Positions 1 through 5,881 of a stretch of DNA of 8,071 nucleotides are shown here, in pieces (the first letter of the stretch is position 1; the number at the start of each line of letters is the position of its first letter). The notes beneath the pieces are model-generated. The model did not search any database. It saw only the letters and a list, made by a program, of their open reading frames with translations, and was not told the origin of the DNA. The stretch is from an uncultured Collinsella sp. GTDB taxonomy: Bacteria > Actinomycetota > Coriobacteriia > Coriobacteriales > Coriobacteriaceae. Both the position numbers and the translations under genes were made by a program. The DNA lies in the NCBI GenBank assembly GCA_902491055.1, contig CABUGI010000085.1, positions 1 to 8,071 of the forward strand, given 5' to 3'.

Positions 1-56
1 TTCATGCAGCAGGGGCTCTCAATGTTTTTATGTCCTGCTCATATCGTCTCTGCCGA

Positions 57-79
57 CAGTGGGGGACAGTCCCCAAGTG
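57..79. repeat. Imperfect GGGGAC-A-GTCCCC palindrome downstream of the EIIA gene
   Basis: A perfect 13-nt odd palindrome (GGGGAC-A-GTCCCC, 62-74) is flanked by partly matching outer bases, so that CA at 57-58 pairs with TG at 78-79. It lies just past the stop codon of the EIIA gene on the minus strand. It could fold in the EIIA transcript, but no T-run follows on either strand, so I do not call it an intrinsic terminator. It could instead be one unit of a dispersed intergenic repeat. The rest of 1-85 shows nothing recognisable. Confidence 0.45.
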
Positions 80-85
80 CCAGCC

Positions 86-550
86 CTAAAAGTGGCGACG
101 GATGGCGTCGACCATGCCCTGGCATGTGGTCTGGCCGAGCACATCGGCTGCGGCGTCGGCATCCATAAAGATATTCATAAGCGATTGCAGGGCCTCGACC
201 TGGCCGCCCGGCTCGGCGATGCCCAGATTGATGACGATCTGCGCCGACACCGGAGCGCCCATGCCAGCCATGGCGTTAAATGTCACGGGCGCGGCGGGCT
301 TCACCACCGCGATATAGGGCTTGGCCACAAACCCCGGATCGGTATGCGGAATGGCAATGTTTGCCGCCGGCATGGCAAGACCCGTGGGATAGGCATCCTC
401 GCGCGTGCGAACGGCGTCGAGCCAACCGTCGGCAATGTAGCCGCGCGGGGCAAGCTCGCCCTCGAGCCGCGCAAACACCTCATCCGGCGTTGCACACTCC
501 CAATCAAAAAACACCAGCTCAGGCGTAAACAGCGCTTCGTTATCCGCCAT
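86..550 (-). CDS. PTS sugar transporter EIIA component, galactitol/fructose-type
   Basis: This 154-aa soluble protein is a stand-alone EIIA domain of the PTS type-2 (mannitol/fructose/galactitol) family. Such proteins act in the cytoplasm, taking phosphate from HPr onto a histidine and passing it to EIIB. The phosphorylatable residue is predicted to be His69, in the family motif IPHTD (67-71), preceded by the usual PTGL (55-58) and followed by a Val-rich core. The length is normal for a GatA-like EIIA. The ATG at 550 follows a purine-rich ribosome site (GAGAGGTGAG). No EIIB or EIIC lies next to it: purN is upstream, behind a terminator, and the 85 bases downstream hold no gene. Its sugar is therefore unknown, and a regulatory EIIA role is equally possible. 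The family is fairly certain; the galactitol subtype is an impression from the N-terminal half. Confidence 0.88.
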   Translation of the reverse strand: MADNEALFTPELVFFDWECATPDEVFARLEGELAPRGYIADGWLDAVRTREDAYPTGLAMPAANIAIPHTDPGFVAKPYIAVVKPAAPVTFNAMAGMGAPVSAQIVINLGIAEPGGQVEALQSLMNIFMDADAAADVLGQTTCQGMVDAIRRHF

Positions 551-568
551 GCGCTCACCTCTCTCACC

Positions 569-624
569 TAGTCATCGGAGGCGTTCTTGAATGACTAGTC
601 GTTAAAGACCGTCCCCGATGACTA
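569..624. repeat. 56-bp imperfect palindrome upstream of the EIIA gene
   Basis: The left arm (569-596) and the reverse complement of the right arm (597-624) agree at 23 of 28 positions. The outer 10 bases (TAGTCATCGG) are perfect, and the centre is the palindrome GACTAGTC (593-600). An inner pair, CTAGTCAT (568-575) with ATGACTAG (591-598), gives an alternative 8-bp stem. The element starts 18 bases before the EIIA start codon and overlaps its candidate promoter. It could be a REP/MITE-like dispersed repeat or a large operator; the sequence alone does not decide. Confidence 0.7.
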
Positions 625-629
625 CCCAA
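601..629 (-). promoter_or_regulatory. Candidate promoter for the EIIA gene
   Basis: On the minus strand a TTGGGT (624-629, weak -35) lies 17 bp before TTTAAC (601-606, -10, four of six consensus bases). Transcription would begin near 594 and give a leader of about 45 nt. The -10 box lies inside the 56-bp palindrome. The -35 box begins at the palindrome's last base and overlaps the T-tract of the purN terminator. The gene needs its own promoter if that terminator works, but the boxes are weak. Confidence 0.35.
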
Positions 630-671
630 AAACAAAAGGTGGCCACGCGCGCCTTGGCGCCAATGACCACC
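628..671 (-). terminator. Rho-independent terminator after purN
   Basis: On the minus strand GGTGGTCA (664-671) pairs with TGGCCACC (638-645): 8 bp with one G-U pair. The loop holds a nested TTGGCGCCAA palindrome (654-663). TTTTGTTTTT follows directly (628-637). It sits 33 bases after the purN stop codon and should end the purF-purM-purN transcript. Confidence 0.72.
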
Positions 672-703
672 CTGACTACTCGGCTAAATTGTACTGTGCG
701 CCG

Positions 704-1405
704 CTAGCCGCGAGGCGCGTCAATTGCGACCTTGCCGCTCTCCAGCACGTGGACGCGGCCGTCGGCGAGCATTTGCACGACCTCGGGATACAGCACGTGC
801 TCAATCGCGTGGATGTGCTCCTCGAGCGTATCGACATCCCAGCCCTCCTCAACAGTCAGCGCACGCTGGGCAATGATGGGACCGTTGTCGTAGATCTCGT
901 TGGCAAAGTGCACGGTCACGCCGGTCACCTTGACGCCGCGAGCAAACGCATCGTCGATCGCGTGGGCACCGGTAAAGCTCGGCAGCAGCGCTGGATGCAA
1001 GTTGACCACGCGGTTGGGAAACGCCGCCAGCAGCGGCGTGTGCACCATGCGCATGTAGCCGGCCATGACCACATACTCGCAGCCGCGCTCGAGAAGCTCG
1101 TGCGCGATGATCTCGTCGGCGGCGATGGGGTCGGCGTAGACATCCTTGGACAGCGTGAGCGTCTGGATGCCCGCGCGCTCAGCGCGCTGCAAACCCTTAG
1201 CCGAAGGACGGCTCGACACCACAAGCTCAATCGAAGCGTTGAGCTTGCCGGCGGCGATCAGATCGATCAGCGCCTGCAGGTTGGTACCCGAACCGCTGAT
1301 GAGCACACCGATCTTGAGCGGCTCGGCCGTATCGGTGCCGGTCGGACGGGTGTAGGGCACAAAGCCCAGGCTCGCGGCAGCAGCCATCTGCTCGTTAGCG
1401 CTCAT
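704..1405 (-). CDS. purN: Phosphoribosylglycinamide formyltransferase (GAR transformylase)
   Basis: PurN transfers a formyl group from 10-formyl-THF to GAR in de novo purine synthesis. The 233-aa protein has the phosphate-binding loop ISGSGTNLQ (36-44), VVNLHPALLPSF (133-144) carrying the catalytic Asn135 and His137, and YDNGPII (172-178) carrying the catalytic Asp173. All three residues of the E. coli enzyme's active site are present. An N-terminal extension of about 29 residues precedes the usual family start (LKIGVLIS). No start codon lies at the canonical position, so at least part of this extension is real. The chosen ATG overlaps the end of purM by 11 bp, and an AAGG about 12 nt upstream is a weak ribosome site. 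A second ATG (Met7, 1387), 7 nt past the purM stop, is an alternative. It is the last gene of the purF-purM-purN block. Confidence 0.96.
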   Translation of the reverse strand: MSANEQMAAAASLGFVPYTRPTGTDTAEPLKIGVLISGSGTNLQALIDLIAAGKLNASIELVVSSRPSAKGLQRAERAGIQTLTLSKDVYADPIAADEIIAHELLERGCEYVVMAGYMRMVHTPLLAAFPNRVVNLHPALLPSFTGAHAIDDAFARGVKVTGVTVHFANEIYDNGPIIAQRALTVEEGWDVDTLEEHIHAIEHVLYPEVVQMLADGRVHVLESGKVAIDAPRG

Positions 1406-2498
1406 CGGAGTACACGACCTTACCGGAGCCCTCGACGCACTCGCCCACGCGGAACGGCTTCTCGCCCAGCGCGACCAGGGCCTCGGTCACGGCAGCCTCG
1501 TCCTCGGGGGCGACGATCAGGCACAGGCCAACGCCCATGTTGAAGGTCTTGCACGCCTCGTTGGGCGCAAGCTCGGCCTGGCGCGACACATAGGTGATGA
1601 CGGGCGGAACGTCCCAACCCATCTCGGCGCCGTTGCGGGTGACCACGGCGTCGACGTCGTCGGCGAGCGCGCGGTTGAGGTTCTCGGTGATGCCGCCGCC
1701 GGTGATGTGGGCGATGGCGTGCACCGGAGCGCCACCGCGCAGCAGCTCCAGAATCGGCTTGACATAGATGCGCGTGGGAGCCAACAGGGCGTCTGCCAGC
1801 GATGCGCCGCCGAGTTCCTCGAGCGGACGGCTCAGCTCCTCGGCCTTAGCGGCGGCCTCGGGCGTGCCCGGCTTAATACCGTCGACGCCAATGACCTTAC
1901 GCACGAGCGAGTAGCCGTTGGAGTGCACGCCGGTGGAAGGCAGGCCCAGGATCACGTCGCCGGGGCGGACGTTCGCAGGGTCGAGCATCTTGGGACGGTC
2001 GACGACGCCCACGGTAAATCCGGCAAGGTCGTAGTCGGCAGGAGCCATGACGCCGGGGTGCTCGGCCATCTCGCCGCCCACGAGCGCGCAGCCCGCGAGC
2101 TTGCAGCCGTCGGCCACACCCTTGATGATCTTTGCCATGTGCTCGGCCTCGATGTGGCCGATGGCAACGTAGTCCAGGAAGAACAGCGGCTCGGCACCCG
2201 AAGCCAGAATGTCGTTGACGCACATAGCAACCAGGTCCTGGCCCACCGTCTCGTGACGGTCCATGATCTGGGCGAGCACGAGCTTGGTGCCCACGCCGTC
2301 GGTACCGCTAATCAGAATCGGGTCTTCCATATCCTTAAGCGCGGCAGCCGAGAACAGGCCACCAAAGCCACCGATGCCGCCGATGACCTCGGGACGGTTG
2401 GTGTCCTTAACCATCTGCTTAATAGCGTCAACGGCGCGGCCGCCCTCGGCGGTATCGACGCCGGCATCCTCATACGTCACATGCTTGCTGTCGCTCAT
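1395..2498 (-). CDS. purM: Phosphoribosylformylglycinamidine cyclo-ligase (AIR synthetase)
   Basis: PurM uses ATP to close the imidazole ring, turning FGAM into AIR. At 367 aa it is slightly longer than typical (about 345 in E. coli). Family marks in order are the N-terminal YEDAGVDTAEG (9-19), the ATP/substrate loop ISGTDGVGTKL (63-73), the signature GQDLVAMCVNDIL (86-98), GGEMAEHPGV (141-150), the second-domain LPSTGVHSNGYSLVR (186-200) and the glycine-rich HITGGGITENL. The N-terminus matches the family, supporting this ATG, and AGAGGAAGG precedes it at good spacing. Its stop codon lies inside the start of purN, which suggests translational coupling. It is separated from purF by a 155-bp gap rich in inverted repeats, unusual inside a tight operon, so purM-purN may have partly independent expression. 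Confidence 0.97.
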   Translation of the reverse strand: MSDSKHVTYEDAGVDTAEGGRAVDAIKQMVKDTNRPEVIGGIGGFGGLFSAAALKDMEDPILISGTDGVGTKLVLAQIMDRHETVGQDLVAMCVNDILASGAEPLFFLDYVAIGHIEAEHMAKIIKGVADGCKLAGCALVGGEMAEHPGVMAPADYDLAGFTVGVVDRPKMLDPANVRPGDVILGLPSTGVHSNGYSLVRKVIGVDGIKPGTPEAAAKAEELSRPLEELGGASLADALLAPTRIYVKPILELLRGGAPVHAIAHITGGGITENLNRALADDVDAVVTRNGAEMGWDVPPVITYVSRQAELAPNEACKTFNMGVGLCLIVAPEDEAAVTEALVALGEKPFRVGECVEGSGKVVYSDER

Positions 2499-2522
2499 CT
2501 GAGCCTTCCTCTCCCACTACCG

Positions 2523-2541
2523 TGGCGCCGCGCGGGCGCCA
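2523..2541 (-). repeat. GC-rich hairpin just before purM
   Basis: TGGCGCC (2523-2529) and GGCGCCA (2535-2541) form a perfect 7-bp stem with a 5-nt loop. It ends about 8 nt upstream of the purM ribosome-binding purine stretch. There is no T-run. It could restrain ribosome access or protect the 5' end of a processed purM-purN message; that role is inference. Confidence 0.5.
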
Positions 2542-2567
2542 AACGGTGCTCATAGTTGCGTTCATTT

Positions 2568-2594
2568 CGGCGCGCGCCATAACAACGCGCGCCG
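2568..2594 (-). repeat. 9-bp perfect GC hairpin in the purF-purM gap
   Basis: CGGCGCGCG (2568-2576) and CGCGCGCCG (2586-2594) pair perfectly around a 9-nt loop. The stem is all G-C and should be very stable in RNA from the minus strand. No T-run follows, so it is not an ordinary terminator. It may be an mRNA-stability or processing element between purF and purM. Confidence 0.55.
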
Positions 2595-2618
2595 TCATAT
2601 CAACAAAACAGCAGGTAA

Positions 2619-2655
2619 AACCTACCAAAATAAACCTGTCCCTTTTTGGCAGGTT
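2619..2655 (-). terminator. Possible attenuator or terminator after purF (37-bp inverted repeat)
   Basis: In the minus-strand transcript AACCUGCCAAAA (2644-2655) pairs with UUUUGGUAGGUU (2619-2630): 12 bp with one G-U pair and a 13-nt loop. The first two bases of the stem belong to the purF UAA stop codon. UUACC follows, giving only a short U-run after the stem. A competing shorter stem (AACCUG with CAGGUU, 2635-2640) is followed by UAUUUU. Either could reduce read-through into purM. The alternative is a dispersed intergenic repeat that happens to sit here. Confidence 0.45.
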
Positions 2656-4324
2656 AGGCCTCGCCGTGTTCCTCTTCCCAGCTGCGATCGTCGTATTTCT
2701 CGACCACGGCGTCGTCATCAACGTGCAGCGGCTTGTCCAGGTTGCGGGGCTTAAAGCCCTCCATGAACTTGTCGCGGCCAAAGCTCTCGGGAATCGCCAC
2801 GGGGTAGCGGCCGGTAAAGCACGCATCGCAGTAACCGCCCTTGGGCATGACCTTAAGCAGGCCCTCGACCGAAAGGAAGGCCAGCGAATCGGCGCCGATA
2901 TACTCGCAAATCTCGTCGACCGTCTTGTTGGCGCTGATAAGCTGCGACTGCACGTCGGTATCGATACCGTAGAAGCACGGCCAGATGACCTCGGGCGAGT
3001 TGATGCGGATATGAATCTCCTTGGCGCCGGCGTTGCGCAGCATCTTGACGAGCTGCACCATGGTGGTGCCGCGCACGATGGAGTCGTCGATGACGACCAG
3101 GCGCTTGCCCTCGATGTTGTCACGCAGCGGGTTGAGCTTCATACGCACGCCCATGGCACGCAGCTCCTGCGTAGGCTCGATAAACGTACGGCCCACATAG
3201 CGGTTCTTGATGAGGCCCTCGCCAAAGGGAATGCCACTCTCGTGCGAATAGCCCTCCGCGGGCGGCAGGCCGGAGTCGGGCACGCCGATGACCAGGTCGG
3301 CCTCGACGGGCTCCTCATGTGCCAGCTGACGACCCATGTCATAACGGCAGGCGTAGACGCTCTTGCCGTTCATGATGGAATCGGGGCGAGCAAAGTAGAC
3401 CTGCTCAAAAATGCAGTTAGCAGGCTCTTCGGCGGCAGGCACGCCCTGCTCGGACACAAGGCCCTCGGCGCTGATGCGCAAAATCTCACCGGGACGGACG
3501 TCGCGGACGTACTCGGCGCCCACGATATCGAGCGCGCAGGTCTCGGAGGCAACGACCCAGCCGCCGGCGCGCGTGACATGGGTGGTGGCGTCGACCGTCG
3601 CGGCGCCGTCCTGCGACGGCAGCTGCGAAACGGATGCGGCATCGGCCTGGTCCAGGCCCTCATCCACCAGCTTGCCCAGCACGAGCGGGCGAATGCCGTG
3701 CGGATCGCGGAATGCGTAGAGCGCCTGCTCGTTGATGAGCGTCATGGCGTAGCCGCCGCGCACGAGCTCCATGGTCTTGCGAATGCCCTCGCGCAGATGG
3801 CCAGTACGCTGAGTAAAGTAGCCGATGAGTTTGGTCGCGACCTCGGAATCCGAGTTGGAGAGGAACGGTACGCCCAGCTCGATCAGCTGGCGACGCAGCT
3901 CGTCGGTGTTGACGAGGGTGCCGTTGTGCGCGAGCGCGATAATGACGCTATTGATGGTAGAGAGGTGCGGCTGAGAGGCTTCCCAGCTCTTGGCGCCGGC
4001 GGTGCCGTAGCGCACATGACCCACGGCCAGCTGACCGGAGAGCGTCGACAAGTCGGCGTTGGAGAACACGCGATCGAGCAGTCCCAGGTCTTTGCGAACC
4101 ATAACCGTGCCGCCATCACCCACGGCGATTCCCGCCGATTCCTGGCCGCGATGCTGCAGCGCGCGCAGACCAAAGTACGTCAGTCGAGCCACATCGCGAT
4201 CGGGTGCCCACACACCAAAAATGCCGCATTCCTCATGCAGCTGGTCGGAGTCCGGATCATACGTCGACATGGTCTTCACCTGTCCCGCGGCACGCTCGGC
4301 CGCGCGGATGGTTTCTTGAGACAT
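2654..4324 (-). CDS. purF: Amidophosphoribosyltransferase (glutamine PRPP amidotransferase)
   Basis: PurF makes phosphoribosylamine from PRPP and glutamine, the first committed step of purine synthesis. The 556-aa protein has an N-terminal Ntn-hydrolase glutaminase domain with the nucleophile Cys33 in HEECGIFGV, which should be exposed by propeptide removal. The C-terminal PRTase domain carries the PRPP loop VIDDSIVRGTT (411-421). Cys304, Cys450, Cys499 and Cys502 (NCIFE, PCFYGID, CDACFTG) match the four [4Fe-4S] ligands of the Bacillus-type enzyme. A segment of about 33 residues (221-253) is inserted in the glutaminase domain relative to B. subtilis PurF as I recall it. The ATG at 4324 follows GAGGGGA at good spacing. 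ATG at 4270 (Met19) also has a ribosome site (AGGTGA) and would give a 14-residue propeptide, closer to the 11 of B. subtilis. It is first in the purine block. Confidence 0.97.
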   Translation of the reverse strand: MSQETIRAAERAAGQVKTMSTYDPDSDQLHEECGIFGVWAPDRDVARLTYFGLRALQHRGQESAGIAVGDGGTVMVRKDLGLLDRVFSNADLSTLSGQLAVGHVRYGTAGAKSWEASQPHLSTINSVIIALAHNGTLVNTDELRRQLIELGVPFLSNSDSEVATKLIGYFTQRTGHLREGIRKTMELVRGGYAMTLINEQALYAFRDPHGIRPLVLGKLVDEGLDQADAASVSQLPSQDGAATVDATTHVTRAGGWVVASETCALDIVGAEYVRDVRPGEILRISAEGLVSEQGVPAAEEPANCIFEQVYFARPDSIMNGKSVYACRYDMGRQLAHEEPVEADLVIGVPDSGLPPAEGYSHESGIPFGEGLIKNRYVGRTFIEPTQELRAMGVRMKLNPLRDNIEGKRLVVIDDSIVRGTTMVQLVKMLRNAGAKEIHIRINSPEVIWPCFYGIDTDVQSQLISANKTVDEICEYIGADSLAFLSVEGLLKVMPKGGYCDACFTGRYPVAIPESFGRDKFMEGFKPRNLDKPLHVDDDAVVEKYDDRSWEEEHGEA

Positions 4325-4365
4325 GGCATCCCCTCAGAGCCTCGTTATTTGGCGTTACCTGCCCT

Positions 4366-4371
4366 ATTATA
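4366..4371 (-). promoter_or_regulatory. -10 box of the purF promoter
   Basis: A perfect TATAAT on the minus strand lies 41 bases before the purF start codon, predicting a leader of about 35 nt. The bases 17 bp upstream (GGGAGT, 4389-4394) resemble the -35 consensus poorly, so activation by a protein is possible. No purine riboswitch or B. subtilis-type PurBox pair was seen in the leader or just upstream. Confidence 0.6.
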
Positions 4372-4407
4372 CGCACGGCAAGACAAGCACTCCCGCGCAT
4401 GAGCAGC

Positions 4408-4436
4408 GCTTTTTAAAAGCCCACCGAGCTTATAAT
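4408..4436 (+). promoter_or_regulatory. Possible plus-strand promoter with a palindrome at -35
   Basis: TATAAT lies at 4431-4436 on the plus strand. The -35 position is occupied by the 13-nt palindrome GCTTTT-T-AAAAGC (4408-4420), which is not a good -35 sequence. A transcript from here would carry about 175 nt of leader before the membrane-protein gene at 4619. A second weak candidate is TTGGCA (4565-4570) with TGTACC (4588-4593), 17 bp apart. The rest of 4437-4604 shows no gene and no clear RNA structure. Confidence 0.3.
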
Positions 4437-4618
4437 CCGTTTTGCAGCCAAACATTTTATTGGGCAACCGCCTCGGGGCCGACGATCCCGCATGCTTCCG
4501 TCGCGACGCGTCTCGTCCACCGCTAGGGCTTACATTGCTGCAATTGGGACGTTCGTCCTGTCTTTTGGCAGGTCGGCGGCGTATCCTTGTACCTACAGCA
4601 AAACGAGAAAGGTTATGT

Positions 4619-5848
4619 ATGGATCGAAACGAACTCGACCCCAGCGTCCCCAGCGCCACGGAGGTCAAGAAGATCCCCCTCATCATTAAGGTGTACGCCG
4701 TCCTGTGCATCCTGTCCGGCGTGGGCACGCTCCCTTCGGTCGGCGCCTTTATGTGGCAGGTCATCACCGCGCTCATTAACGGCAACGCCGCCGCCAAGCT
4801 CGGCGACAATATGCTGGTCTCGGTTGGACTCATTGTCGCCGGCATCATGCTCTCTGCGGCAAGTGCCGTCATCCTGATCATCTTTGGCCTGGACCTTATC
4901 AAAAACCAGCGCCGCAACGCCGCCCGCCTGTCCTACATCCTTATTGCATTCACCGTCGTCGAGCTTTTGGTCGACGTGATGCTCCAGGGTATCGGGCTCT
5001 TCTTGCTTCGTCCCGCTATTCAGCTCGGTATCCTCATCGCGCTTTCGGCAACCGTCGACCCTACGCTTCGCCAGGAGCGCGAACTGCAGCGCCGCCTACA
5101 GGAGATGCTCGACCGCGACGCCGCCGCCGAGGGCATGCTCGGCCGCGATGAAACCGGCGAGGGCTACATCAAACTCAACTACTTCAACCTGTTCTGGGTA
5201 TTCCTCGTCTGCTGCGTGCTCGGCCTGATCGCCGAGGACATCTGGCACATGACGGTCGACGACCCAGGCGTCTACCAGGACCGCGCCGGCATGCTGTTTG
5301 GTCCCTTCAGCCCCATCTATGGCTTTGGCGCCGTACTCATGACCATGGTGCTCAACCGCTTCTATAAAAAGAACCCCATCATCATTTTCCTGGTAAGCGC
5401 TGTGCTCGGCGCGAGCTTTGAGGTGTTCGTGGGCTGGTTTATGCAGACCTCATTTGGCGTGGTCTCGTGGAGCTACTCGCACATGAAGCTGTTCGGCATG
5501 CCCGACCCACTCGCCGTCCTTACGGGCGGACGCACCTGCACGGGCTTTGCCTGCCTGTGGGGCCTGGGTGGCCTTATCTGGATCAAGCTGCTGCTGCCGA
5601 GGCTGCTCAAGCTCATCAACATGATTCCGTGGAAAAGCCGCTACTCGGCTACCGTCATCTTTACCGTCATTATGCTGGTCGACGGCGTCATGACGCTACA
5701 GTCGCTCGACTACTGGTACCAGCGCGTCAACGGCACGGAGCCGGATATTCCCGTCGCGCAGTTCTACGGCAAGTATTTCGATAACGATTACATGGAGAAC
5801 CGCTTCCAGAGCATGACCATGAGCCCCAAGGATGCGACGCGCGTGTAG
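4619..5848 (+). CDS. Multi-spanning membrane protein with CmpB-type (putative ABC transporter type IV) domain
   Basis: This 409-aa protein has an N-terminal membrane region with hydrophobic spans near 21-41, 68-92 and 105-145. A charged cytosolic-looking linker follows (148-182, RQERELQRRLQEM, probably helical). The C-terminal part (about 186-365) resembles the PF06541 family, called putative ABC-transporter type IV or CmpB. It shows GLIAEDIWH (202-210), then DRAGMLFGPFSPIYGFGA (221-238) and further spans near 252-275, 312-332 and 342-362. No ATPase gene is adjacent, so a transporter role is only a family label. The ATG at 4619 is preceded by GAGAAAGG with 6-nt spacing; the open frame runs upstream to 4442, but that part is unlike the family and lacks a ribosome site. 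It is transcribed divergently from purF and ends at a strong terminator. Substrate and function are unknown. Confidence 0.85.
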   Translation: MDRNELDPSVPSATEVKKIPLIIKVYAVLCILSGVGTLPSVGAFMWQVITALINGNAAAKLGDNMLVSVGLIVAGIMLSAASAVILIIFGLDLIKNQRRNAARLSYILIAFTVVELLVDVMLQGIGLFLLRPAIQLGILIALSATVDPTLRQERELQRRLQEMLDRDAAAEGMLGRDETGEGYIKLNYFNLFWVFLVCCVLGLIAEDIWHMTVDDPGVYQDRAGMLFGPFSPIYGFGAVLMTMVLNRFYKKNPIIIFLVSAVLGASFEVFVGWFMQTSFGVVSWSYSHMKLFGMPDPLAVLTGGRTCTGFACLWGLGGLIWIKLLLPRLLKLINMIPWKSRYSATVIFTVIMLVDGVMTLQSLDYWYQRVNGTEPDIPVAQFYGKYFDNDYMENRFQSMTMSPKDATRV

Positions 5849-5881
5849 CGCCACGCAATGCCGAGATTATCCAACGCACAG

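Noticed and set aside
689..1543. A 284-codon plus-strand open frame antisense to purN
   Set aside because: It is a shadow of purN and the purM end; its C-terminus degrades into Arg/Pro/Ser-rich low complexity.
1707..2555. A 282-codon plus-strand open frame antisense to purM
   Set aside because: purM is unmistakable on the other strand; this translation is His/Val/Asp-rich shadow sequence without motifs or a ribosome site.
4325..4365. A purine riboswitch in the purF leader
   Set aside because: The leader is only about 35 nt, too short for the aptamer, and lacks the conserved three-way junction and loop sequences.
2522..4402. A 626-codon plus-strand open frame antisense to purF and the purF-purM gap
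   Set aside because: It is the mirror of a certain gene in GC-rich DNA, the translation has no recognisable domain and it runs through non-coding repeats.
4442..4618. An upstream extension of the membrane-protein frame from a TTG
   Set aside because: The extra 59 residues are Arg/Pro-rich and unlike a membrane protein, and there is no ribosome site. The ATG at 4619 has GAGAAAGG at correct spacing.
4615..4689. An overlapping ATG four bases before the membrane-protein start
   Set aside because: It opens a different frame that ends after about 24 codons with no recognisable product.
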